From positions 62,001 to 126,000 of the forward strand of contig JBDHYF010000001.1 of assembly GCA_039811185.1 (NCBI GenBank): a stretch of 64,000 bases of DNA, read 5' to 3'. The notes under the pieces are model-generated. The model did not search any database. It was not told the DNA's origin and saw only the letters and a program-made list of their open reading frames with translations. Below, piece after piece: positions 7,422-16,500 of the stretch. Made by a program: the position numbers and the translations under genes. The stretch's first letter is position 1; each line of letters opens with the position of its first letter. This DNA is from JAEZDR01 sp039811185. GTDB taxonomy: Bacteria; Bacteroidota; Bacteroidia; Chitinophagales; Chitinophagaceae.

Positions 7422-7789
7422 GCAAATTTTTAATAGGCCGAAAGGCCGGGTTAAAAATACGGCTAATTTGGTTGGCAATTATACGCATTTCTTAGCGGAT
7501 ATGCCGGTTAGAGATTGTTGACAATGCCCTTAAAACAGGGAAAAACCGAAACAAAAGGGAAAGGCGCCCCATCAAATTCCAAACCGTTTTGCCGGAATAC
7601 CAGCCGAGTTTTTACGATGATTTTCTCATTCTTCACAGCCTCAATCCGTTACCAATTTCCACACCCGATTATCAACATGTGTTGATATTTTGAAAGCAAA
7701 ACTTTGAAAACAGAAAGATATTTTCGTTATCCGCTATAACATTTTGTTAGCATTTAAAACAATCAATTATTACCTCAAAATATTCTTCC
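7422..7789. other. 368-nt non-coding region between the GGGP synthase and nrdJ
   Basis: No plausible gene lies here. The region is AT-rich toward nrdJ. It holds a cluster of DnaA-box-like sequences (see the separate entry), a GGCC-TTTC-GGCC inverted repeat near 7436-7447 at the GGGP synthase end, and a cobalamin-box-like 16-mer at 7590-7605 that I could not extend into a riboswitch. An imperfect -7 box TATTTTCG lies near 7719. Confidence 0.6.
7655..7735. promoter_or_regulatory. Cluster of DnaA-box-like sequences upstream of nrdJ
   Basis: In 81 bp there are ATTTCCACA (7655-7663), TTATCAACA (7669-7677), its near-mirror TGTTGATAT (7680-7688) and TTATCCGCT (7727-7735). All are variants of the DnaA box TTATCCACA. 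The middle pair forms a 7-bp inverted repeat ATCAACA-TG-TGTTGAT. Control of ribonucleotide reductase genes by DnaA is known in E. coli. Here the role is inferred, and binding by an NrdR-like repressor or an unrelated regulator is also possible. Confidence 0.35.
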
Positions 7790-10700
7790 ATGGCAAAAAA
7801 ACTTTCCGAAAAAAAACTGGCGTTCAACCGCCGCTTCACACGCGAAGGACTTTCTCCCTTCGATCAGTTTGAGTACGACTATCGAACCAGCATTATTCGC
7901 AACCCAACGGGCGAGGTAGTGTTTGAAATGAACAACGTTGAAGTTCCCAAGCAGTGGAGCCAAATTGCCACCGACATTATTGCCCAAAAGTATTTTAGAA
8001 AGGCCGGAGTGCCTCAGCCCGACGGAAGCACAGGGCGCGAAACAAGTGCTAAGCAGGTGGCGCACCGTATGGCCAACTGCTGGCGTGTTTGGGGAGAACG
8101 TTATGGATATTTTGAAACGGAAAAAGACGCTCAAATTTTTTATGAGGAGCTGGTGTACTCTATTTTAAATCAGGCCTGTGTTCCCAATTCGCCGCAATGG
8201 TTTAACACCGGACTTCATGAAAGCTATGGCATCACCGGAAAGCCACAGGGACACTACTATGTTGATCCGGCAGATTCGAAGCTGAAAAAATCGAAAAACG
8301 CATACGAACGCCCTCAGCCACACGCTTGTTTTATTTTAAGTGTTGGCGATGATTTGGTGAACGAAGGCGGCATCATGGACCTTTGGGTACGCGAGGCAAG
8401 AATATTTAAATATGGAAGCGGAGTAGGCACCAACTTCTCGCAGATAAGAGGAGCAGGCGAAAAACTTAGCGGTGGCGGAACTTCATCCGGACTGATGAGC
8501 TTTTTAAAGATTGGCGATCGCGCCGCGGGCGCCATCAAATCGGGTGGCACTACCCGCCGGGCCGCTAAAATGGTTTGTCTCGATCTGGATCATCCGGAAA
8601 TAATGGAGTTCATTAACTGGAAGGTAGAAGAGGAAAAGAAAGTAGGAGCCCTCATCAATGCCGGTTACGATTCGCATTACGAAGGCGAAGCCTATGCAAC
8701 CGTTTCCGGACAGAACTCTAACAACTCAGTGCGTATTCCAAACGAATTCTTTCAAAAATTAGACAACAACGAAGACTGGGAACTGAAAGCACGCACCGAT
8801 GGCCGAGTTATGAAGAAAATTCCTGCGCGGGAAGTGTGGAACCACATATCGTATGCGGCTTGGCGTTGCGCCGATCCGGGCACGCAATACGACACTACTA
8901 TCAACGAATGGCATACTTGTCCGGAAGGCGGCAGAATCAACGCGTCGAACCCCTGCTCCGAATACATGTTTCTCGACAACACAGCTTGCAATCTTGCTTC
9001 GGTAAATTTGCGCAAGTTTTTCGATGAAACCACCAAAACTTTCGATGTTGAAGGATTCGAATACACAACAAGATTATGGACGGTAGTACTGGAGATATCG
9101 GTGCTCATGGCTCAGTTCCCATCTAAAGAAGTTGCGCAACTTTCGTACGACTACCGTACGCTGGGGCTGGGCTTCGCCAACCTCGGTTCGGTGCTGATGG
9201 TAAGCGGCATCCCTTACGACAGTGAAAAAGCTTTTGCATTTGCGGGCGCTATATCCGCAATTATGACGGGCATCTCCTATAAAACATCAGCAGAAATGGC
9301 CGCCTTCTTAGGGCCCTTTGCGCGCTTTGAAGAAAACCGCAGCAACATGCTACGTGTAATGAACAACCACCGCGCCGCCGCCTACGACGCCGAAGATGCG
9401 TACGAAGGCCTTGAAGTAAAGCCAAAGGGAATCGACGCCCGCTTTTGTCCGGATTATCTGCTGAAATCGGCTACAAAAGCCTGGGACGACGCCGTAAAGC
9501 TCGGCGAAGAACACGGTTACAGGAATGCGCAAACCACGGTAATTGCGCCTACCGGAACCATCGGACTGGTTATGGATTGTGATACTACCGGCGTGGAACC
9601 TGATTTTGCACTGGTAAAGTTTAAAAAACTAAGTGGCGGCGGCTACTTTAAAATCATTAACCAGTCTGTGCCTCTTGCACTGGAAAATCTGGGCTACGAC
9701 AAGAAAGAAATCGATGCTATTGTTAAGTATGCTGTAGGCGCTGCCAGCTTTGAAGGAGCACCGTTTATCAATCCCCAGACCTTAAGCGAAAAAGGATTTT
9801 TGGGAGAAGAAATTAAGAAACTGAACGATGCGGCAAAAGCGGCTTTCGAAATAGGCTTTCTCTTTAACAGGTTCACGCTTGGCGATGCCTGCCTGAAACG
9901 TCTTGGCTTCAGCGAAGAAGTGTTTAGCGACTGGGAATTTAATCTTTTAGAAGCACTCGGCTTTTCCGATGAAGAGATCGATGCTGCCAACGACTATGTA
10001 TGCGGCACCATGACAGTGGAAGGTGCGCCCTTCCTGAAAGAGGAGCATTTACCCGTGTTCGACTGCGCCAATAAATGCGGAAAAAAAGGCGAAAGATTTA
10101 TTCATGCTCATGGACACATCAAGATGATGGCGGCCTGTCAGCCTTTTTTGAGCGGTGCCATCTCTAAAACCATTAACCTTCCACATGAAGCATCCGTTGA
10201 AGAAATCAGCGACGCCTACTATTTAAGCTGGAAGCTCGGATTAAAGGCGTGTGCGCTATACCGCGATGGTTCTAAACTATCTCAGCCGCTTAGCAACAAG
10301 TCAGACAAAAAGAAAAAACAAGATGAAGGCGATGCTGCGGAAAAAACATCTGTGCAAACGGAAGATACAGATACAAATATTGTAGACTTAAGCCGCCTCA
10401 CCGTTGATGAGCTGCTTGAAGAAGTACAGCGGAGAATGCAGGAGTCGATCGATACTAAACTAAAACGACAGCTATCCAGGATCGTAGAACGAAAACAGCT
10501 CCCTGCAAAACGCCGTGGCTTTACACAGAAGGCGAAAATCAACGGACAGGTTTTGTTCCTTCGTACCGGCGAATACGGCGATGGAACGCTGGGTGAAATA
10601 TTTATCGATCTGGCAAAAGAAGGCTCCACACTTCGCAGTTTAATGAACTGCTTTGCCATTGCTGTTTCCGTTGGTTTGCAGTACGGCGTGCCGTTAGAAG

Positions 10701-11107
10701 AGTTTGTAGACAAGTTTGTGTTTACCAAGTTTGAACCTGCGGGAATGGTAGACCATCCAAACATTAAAACCACCACTTCGCTTGTTGATTTTGTGTTCCG
10801 GGCATTGGCTTACGAATACTTAAACCGGACCGATTTGGTTCATATTGCCGACCGCCCTGAAATTGGCAATCTGGGTGAAGATGAACACGACGCAAAGCCC
10901 GAACTAAGCAGCGTAAGAATTACGGCAACAGCGGCGGCCAAAGCAGTGAAACCGGTGAAAGCTGAAGCAGGACTTGACGCCGTAAACATGGCTGCTAAAA
11001 ATATGCAAAGCGATGCGCCGGCTTGTAATGTTTGCGGACACATCACCTTAAGAAGCGGAACCTGCTATAAGTGTTTAAACTGTGGTAACAGCATGGGATG
11101 CAGCTAA
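7790..11107 (+). CDS. nrdJ: Adenosylcobalamin-dependent ribonucleotide reductase (class II)
   Basis: 1105 residues, reducing ribonucleotides to deoxyribonucleotides in the cytosol with adenosylcobalamin as radical source. The active site is visible: NSPQWFNTG (about 133), the Asn-Cys-Glu set in NPCSEY (N387, C389, E391), and the nucleotide loop APTGTIG. Two copies of a segment with EGAPF (near 660 and 745) are a normal feature of this long NrdJ type. A charged linker (about 845-880) precedes a C-terminal domain ending in a zinc-ribbon-like CNVCG/CYKCLNCG tail whose cysteines should re-reduce the active site. A strong terminator follows. Oxygen-independent dNTP synthesis makes the cell dependent on B12. 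Confidence 0.97.
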   Translation: MAKKLSEKKLAFNRRFTREGLSPFDQFEYDYRTSIIRNPTGEVVFEMNNVEVPKQWSQIATDIIAQKYFRKAGVPQPDGSTGRETSAKQVAHRMANCWRVWGERYGYFETEKDAQIFYEELVYSILNQACVPNSPQWFNTGLHESYGITGKPQGHYYVDPADSKLKKSKNAYERPQPHACFILSVGDDLVNEGGIMDLWVREARIFKYGSGVGTNFSQIRGAGEKLSGGGTSSGLMSFLKIGDRAAGAIKSGGTTRRAAKMVCLDLDHPEIMEFINWKVEEEKKVGALINAGYDSHYEGEAYATVSGQNSNNSVRIPNEFFQKLDNNEDWELKARTDGRVMKKIPAREVWNHISYAAWRCADPGTQYDTTINEWHTCPEGGRINASNPCSEYMFLDNTACNLASVNLRKFFDETTKTFDVEGFEYTTRLWTVVLEISVLMAQFPSKEVAQLSYDYRTLGLGFANLGSVLMVSGIPYDSEKAFAFAGAISAIMTGISYKTSAEMAAFLGPFARFEENRSNMLRVMNNHRAAAYDAEDAYEGLEVKPKGIDARFCPDYLLKSATKAWDDAVKLGEEHGYRNAQTTVIAPTGTIGLVMDCDTTGVEPDFALVKFKKLSGGGYFKIINQSVPLALENLGYDKKEIDAIVKYAVGAASFEGAPFINPQTLSEKGFLGEEIKKLNDAAKAAFEIGFLFNRFTLGDACLKRLGFSEEVFSDWEFNLLEALGFSDEEIDAANDYVCGTMTVEGAPFLKEEHLPVFDCANKCGKKGERFIHAHGHIKMMAACQPFLSGAISKTINLPHEASVEEISDAYYLSWKLGLKACALYRDGSKLSQPLSNKSDKKKKQDEGDAAEKTSVQTEDTDTNIVDLSRLTVDELLEEVQRRMQESIDTKLKRQLSRIVERKQLPAKRRGFTQKAKINGQVLFLRTGEYGDGTLGEIFIDLAKEGSTLRSLMNCFAIAVSVGLQYGVPLEEFVDKFVFTKFEPAGMVDHPNIKTTTSLVDFVFRALAYEYLNRTDLVHIADRPEIGNLGEDEHDAKPELSSVRITATAAAKAVKPVKAEAGLDAVNMAAKNMQSDAPACNVCGHITLRSGTCYKCLNCGNSMGCS

Positions 11108-11132
11108 AAAAAATTTCGACCTAACCCCTTTT

Positions 11133-11160
11133 ACTCCGGACCAAAAGTCCGGAGTTTTTT
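11133..11160 (+). terminator. Intrinsic terminator of nrdJ
   Basis: Perfect 9-bp stem ACTCCGGAC (11133-11141) and GTCCGGAGT (11147-11155) with loop CAAAA, followed by six T. It sits 26 nt after the nrdJ stop and touches the convergent pbpC stop. Confidence 0.92.
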
Positions 11161-13522
11161 ATTTACGCGGCGCCAAAACCTCGAAGCGGCGGCTCACACT
11201 TTCACCCTCTTCATCCACAATTCGCAGCACATGAAAACCCGGCGACGCATCGATTGCCATCCGGTGAAAGGCAGTTGTTTCACCCAAATAGCTGTCATCT
11301 AAATGCCAAAAAATCCTGGCGCCGCTGTTTTTATGCGATGCCTGACATATCATTCTTCCTTTCTGCCCATCCAATTCGAGAGGGATGTAGATTTTTGAGT
11401 TTTCGGAAGGATAAATCAATTCCATAACACCTTTTCCATTGCTTCCATTGCAACCGGGCAAATAAGGAGGAAGTGATTGATAGCCCGGGTGCAGCGGCTT
11501 GTAATAATATTCCATCGTGGGCGGCAACACAAACCAACTCTTTTTCTTCATCAATGAAACAGGATAACAATTATCACTCACTCTCGCATCACCCTGAGTG
11601 GTTAGATGAATGGTTTGATGGTATGGGCAAAGTGGACTGTTTACTGCTCGTTGCGGCAACATAACCGTATCCGGGTTGTCACAGTCAAAGCCTGCCCTGA
11701 AGCCGCTTTCACGGCATACCGGTTCGTAAACAACTTTTGCGGTGGGCATTGCAAAAGGCGGCGACTCGGGTAGCTCGCGGAAGATGTCGAACATCACCGG
11801 TGCCGCTGCTTTTATACCCAGTAGTTCAGGCCTTCCTTCGCCGTCTGCATTACCTGCCCAAACACCTACTACATACCGCGAGCTGACGCCTATAGACCAT
11901 GCATCGCGAAAGCCAAAGCTGGTGCCTGTTTTCCATGCGATCTTTTCCGCCGATCCAAACTGTTGCCACAGTCCTTCGTCGCCTGGTCGCATCACTTCCT
12001 GCATCGCTTTGAATGTGTACCAAATTGCATTGAGGTTAAGCAGGCTCAGCAAGTCTTTAGAATGGTTGTTTCCACGCTTCCCTTTCAGGTATCCGGGTTG
12101 AAAAAAGTTGTCGGCATATACATCGCCGGTGCTTCGCTTCGCGCTATTCAGCGACCGGGCAAGTGCTGCATACATACCACATAAATCCCACAGCGTTACC
12201 TCACTTCCCCCTAATATCATTGATAGCCCATAGTGGCCCGCGGGTTTATTCATTGTAGTAGTGCCGAGTTGTTTCAGAAGGTCGTAAAAACGTTCGTATT
12301 TGTATTGCTGCAGAATTTTTACGTAGGGAATATTTAAGCTTCGCGATAGCGCCTCGGACGCCGGTACAGCGCCGTCGAACGACCTGTCGAAATTTTGCGG
12401 AGTATAGCCAGAAATCTGAGTAGGAATATCAGGAAGAAGCGTATGCGGGAGGATTTGTCCATCGCTGAGTGCAGCCGCATACAACAATGGTTTCAGTGTG
12501 CTGCCCGGGCTCCGCGGAGCCGTAATGATGTCTACATAAGCGTTGTCGTCCGGATTAGTTGAAGAAATATTGCCAACGTATGCCAACGCATTACCCGTTG
12601 AAACATCGAGCACCAATGCGCACAGATTATTAATAGCATTCGCTTTTAAGCGAAGATGATGACGCGTTACAATGTCGGCGACTTTCTTTTGCAACTGTAT
12701 GTCGAGCGTAGTTGCGCCGATAGCGGGCTCATGCGTTTTTTGTTCCAGCTTATACCGCTGTAATAAGTGCGGCGCATAGTCGGGAAGCGGGAAAGGCCGT
12801 TGTGGCAGGGGTTCTAAAATTGAAAGATGAAATGTTTCTTCGTCGATTATCTTTTCATCTGCGAGCATGCGCAGCAAACGATTTCTTTTTTTCAGCAGCA
12901 ACTCCCTGTTTTTCCCGGGGTGAATGAGAGATGGTGCGTTGGGAAGTACGGCTAACGTGGCCATTTCACTCCAGCTCAGTAACTCCGGGCTGCGTCCGAA
13001 ATAGCGCCAGGCCGCTGCATCCAAACCAACCACGTTTCCGCCAAAAGGCGCATTGGAGGCATAAAGCGCGAGGATGGCTTTTTTAGAATAGCTGCATTCG
13101 AGCCGTACGGCCTGCATTGCTTCTACTATTTTTTGAAAAAAGCTGCGTTCTTTATTGGCATGTGAAAGCCGCATTACCTGCATCGGCAAAGTGCTCGCCC
13201 CCTGCCGGCTACGGCTCTTGTTTAGGTTAAACTTCAGGGCTCTTGCAACAGCAATGGGATCGATGCCAAAATGGTAAAAGAATCGCTTGTCTTCGAACTG
13301 AACAACGCACTTCTTAAACTTTTCGGGAACCGATGTCCGAAGCGGAAATCGCCATTGCCCATCGTCTGCAATCGTTGCTCCGAGTAAGTTGTTGTCTTTA
13401 TCGTACAGCACATAACTCACCGGCGCACCAAACAGCTTTGCAGGAAAACTGCTCCACCAAAAAGCGCCTGCCACAGCACAGAGTATAGCTGCTATCCACC
13501 ATTTCTTTTTACGCGTCCGCAC
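11159..13522 (-). CDS. pbpC: Penicillin-binding protein 1C
   Basis: 787 residues, GTG start 16 nt after the A2M stop. One N-terminal membrane anchor (about 7-25) precedes a GT51 transglycosylase domain (FEDKRFF catalytic Glu, GASTLPMQV, APFGGNVVGLDAA). A transpeptidase domain follows with SxxK at S341 (SPGSTLKPL), SLN in SRSLNIPYV and KTG in AWKTGTSFG. The C terminus is a BiPBP_C-type beta domain. It polymerises and may crosslink peptidoglycan in the periplasm. Cotranscription with an alpha-2-macroglobulin gene is the classic PBP1C arrangement. Confidence 0.96.
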   Translation of the reverse strand: MRTRKKKWWIAAILCAVAGAFWWSSFPAKLFGAPVSYVLYDKDNNLLGATIADDGQWRFPLRTSVPEKFKKCVVQFEDKRFFYHFGIDPIAVARALKFNLNKSRSRQGASTLPMQVMRLSHANKERSFFQKIVEAMQAVRLECSYSKKAILALYASNAPFGGNVVGLDAAAWRYFGRSPELLSWSEMATLAVLPNAPSLIHPGKNRELLLKKRNRLLRMLADEKIIDEETFHLSILEPLPQRPFPLPDYAPHLLQRYKLEQKTHEPAIGATTLDIQLQKKVADIVTRHHLRLKANAINNLCALVLDVSTGNALAYVGNISSTNPDDNAYVDIITAPRSPGSTLKPLLYAAALSDGQILPHTLLPDIPTQISGYTPQNFDRSFDGAVPASEALSRSLNIPYVKILQQYKYERFYDLLKQLGTTTMNKPAGHYGLSMILGGSEVTLWDLCGMYAALARSLNSAKRSTGDVYADNFFQPGYLKGKRGNNHSKDLLSLLNLNAIWYTFKAMQEVMRPGDEGLWQQFGSAEKIAWKTGTSFGFRDAWSIGVSSRYVVGVWAGNADGEGRPELLGIKAAAPVMFDIFRELPESPPFAMPTAKVVYEPVCRESGFRAGFDCDNPDTVMLPQRAVNSPLCPYHQTIHLTTQGDARVSDNCYPVSLMKKKSWFVLPPTMEYYYKPLHPGYQSLPPYLPGCNGSNGKGVMELIYPSENSKIYIPLELDGQKGRMICQASHKNSGARIFWHLDDSYLGETTAFHRMAIDASPGFHVLRIVDEEGESVSRRFEVLAPRK

Positions 13523-13538
13523 CTATTGCCAATCGTTT

Positions 13539-16500
13539 TTATTTCCGTTCATCTTTTTGCACTTCCACCCATTGGCCGTTCGTCACTGCCTGAATGTTTT
13601 CGTTATACATTTCATTACAGATAATGGCCGGAAGATAGAACCGACCGGTGTAAGCCGCGGTCAGTCGCAGATAAAACACTTTCGTTTCCATCGGTTTTAA
13701 ATCGAAATAAGTGAGCGCACGATCATCCCGGATATTTTGGTACTGCATAGCGGAAGACACAAATCCGCCTTCCGATTCTACAAGGCGTGTGTTTAAAATT
13801 TCCCAGCCCGACAGTATAATCTGCGTTAAAGCCATCCGTTTGTAAACGCCGCGTCCGCCGGGGTTGGTAACACTTATTTTTGCAACGAAATCGGTGCCCT
13901 GTTGTAAGGCGGAAATATTTAGCGGTTGTTTGTTTTTAGAAAGATAGCTCACGTTCATTTTAAGCAGAGCGGGGTTGTTTTTCAACTCCAGCTTTTCGCC
14001 GGTAAGCGGTTGTCCGGACGTGATAGTACGGATGAATAATTGATTGGCGCCTTTGTTTCTCACCCTCACCGAAGGGGCAACATTACCCGAAGGAATTTCG
14101 ATCCTTGACAAATAGCCGGAAGAGTTAACAGACTGCGTTTTTCCGTTGATTGTTACCTCGGCAATCATCTTTCTTCCATCAGCGTTTTTGCCTGCAAACT
14201 CTGCAACTGCGAGCAGTGCATAAGCGGTTGTTTGCGTGCTGTACCAGCTATCTTGAGAAAGCGCGGCCGCAACCTTATCTAAAACGCGGGCGGCTTGCTG
14301 TGTTTTACCCATCAACAAAAGTGATTCAAGCACCATGGCATCATCGCGTAAAGCAGAGCCGTAGGTGCCGTTACCTGCCTGCGGCTCATCGGATGATATC
14401 GCTGATCCCGATATGATATTTGCTGCGGTGGATTGCTGCCCCGCCAGCGTGTATGCCGCTGCCAGTCGCCATTTCGCCGCGTTGGAAAGATATTTGAACG
14501 ATTTCAGGCGATTCATTGCACCTAAGTCGGATGCTTTGGCAAGCGCCAAGGTAAACAACCTGTATGCCTGCGCCAGATCCGCACCAAAAAATTGTGTTGT
14601 AGCAGGTGCCCAGGAAGCGGCCTTGCTTCTTTGGAAGCCAATCCATCCGTTCATCATTTGTGTAGGAACATTAAAGCCTTCTTTTTGTGCAAGCAAAAGA
14701 AAATGTCCTGCGTAAGTGGTGGCCCAGTCATCTGCTTCGCGCTGACCCGGCCAGTACGAAAATCCGCCGTCGGGTGTTTGAAAATTCGCGAGGGAAGCGA
14801 TTCCCGCTTTTATGTTTTTTTCCACTGATGCTTTCTCCGATGCGGTGAGGTCGGTCAGGCGGCCGAGATATAGCTGTGCAAATACCGCTGATGTAATCTG
14901 TTCGGCGCAACCATGCGGATAGTGAATTAAAAAGCTGAGATGTTTTTCGAGACTGATTGGCGGTGAAGAAGAAATTTCCAGCGTATGTGTATTTGTTTTC
15001 ACGTCTCCGAAAGTGGGAAGGGTTCCGCTCCAGGACGCGCCCGCTGCAACGGTTTCAGCGGAAGCGGTTGTTACAAACGGATTCGCATTTCTAACATTTA
15101 ATTCGGCATTGTATTCGGCCTTCTCCTTTCCCGCAGCGGCAACAATTTTTACCTTTCCTACGCCTGTTGTGTTCCTCACCTTGAGAGTAAAAAACACCGT
15201 TTGCTCGCCCTGGCCGGTGAAATGCAGCGGTTGGCTGCCGACTGTACCCACATCAAATAGATTATTTGTCTGTAATGAAAGCTGAACCGTTTTTATATTG
15301 TTTTCAGTGGTAAAAACGGTTACGGGTAACTGTATTTCTTCGCCCGGACTTAACACCCGCGGCAAGGTACCTAACACCATCACCGGTTTTTTTACCTGCA
15401 CTGTTTTCTCTTCGCTTCCGTATGCATCGTTGCCGGCGGCTACCACCATCACCCTTACGGATCCGGCGTATTGTGGAAGCAGAAAATCATGCTTTTTCTT
15501 TCCTTTATCCAGTTTAAAGGGGCCCATAAACTTTACTACCGGCGGAAAACGGTTTGCGCCTCTTGGTTGCCGGTTATAATTAATGCCTTCGTCGCCGCCT
15601 ATCGTGAGTATTCTTTCAATGTTACTGCCCCAGGCGCCAATTACAAAATCATAAATATCCCAGGTTTTCACCCAAAGTGCTTCTCTTGCATAGAAATATT
15701 TATGCGGCGCAGGCGTTTTGTAGTTGGTTAAATCGAGCAAGCCATCATCCACAATTGCGATGCTATACCACATGGGCTTATTGTTTTTTTCGGATATTGT
15801 CACCGATGTGTTTTGCTCGGGCCGTATCACAGCCGGCATCTCAATTACCGGGTATAGAACCGTTTCTTTGTCTTCTACCTGAATCGGAATTACGCCATAC
15901 ATTCTGATGGGAAGATCGTTCACTGTTTGGCCGTACGGCTGCAAGAGTGAAACACTTGCATAAACGTTGGGTGCATAAGATTTTTCGGCTTTGAAGGTGA
16001 ACTGTGTTTGACCGGCTTTCGTATCCACCCACCAGGTTTTCAACACACGGCTTCCTGATGTTATGGTAACTAACCCTTTGCCGTTGTTGGTTCCGGGAAT
16101 GGTGATCGTAATGTCGTCGCCGGGTTTATAGCTGTTTTTATTTGAGGTAAAAGAAAGCATGGATGCCGCTGTTGGATCCTCGAAATTATTACGGCTCTGC
16201 CATCCGGGGTCGTCCATATAAACAACGTCGCCTGTGGTGTGTCCGCTGGCAATATCTTTCACTAAGATGAGGTAACGACCCCAGGCATTTTCGGGTACGG
16301 AGAAGCGCCAATCGGCTTTTCCGTTTGTTGTTGTGACTTCTTGCTTACTGATGAGTTTGTTGTATTTGTCCTGCGTAAAATTGGTAAATTCAAATCCGCT
16401 GCGGTCCCACCACCAGCGCCACTGCACTTTGTAGAAGGTAACTTCCAGTCGTCTGTCGGCCCGTATCAGGTTGCCCTTGGCATCCGTATTTACGATAGAG

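Noticed and set aside
7590..7605. A cobalamin-riboswitch B12-box-like 16-mer (TGCCGGAATACCAGCC) upstream of nrdJ, with AGGGAA motifs before it.
   Set aside because: The spacing between AGGGAA and the box is too short for the P4-P6 core, the GCNACTGT element is missing, and repressing a B12-dependent enzyme with B12 would make little sense. A covariance-model search would settle it.
9690..10060. Two similar EGAP-containing segments in NrdJ, first taken for an insertion or intein.
   Set aside because: Both segments belong to the normal long NrdJ architecture. No intein splice motifs were seen.
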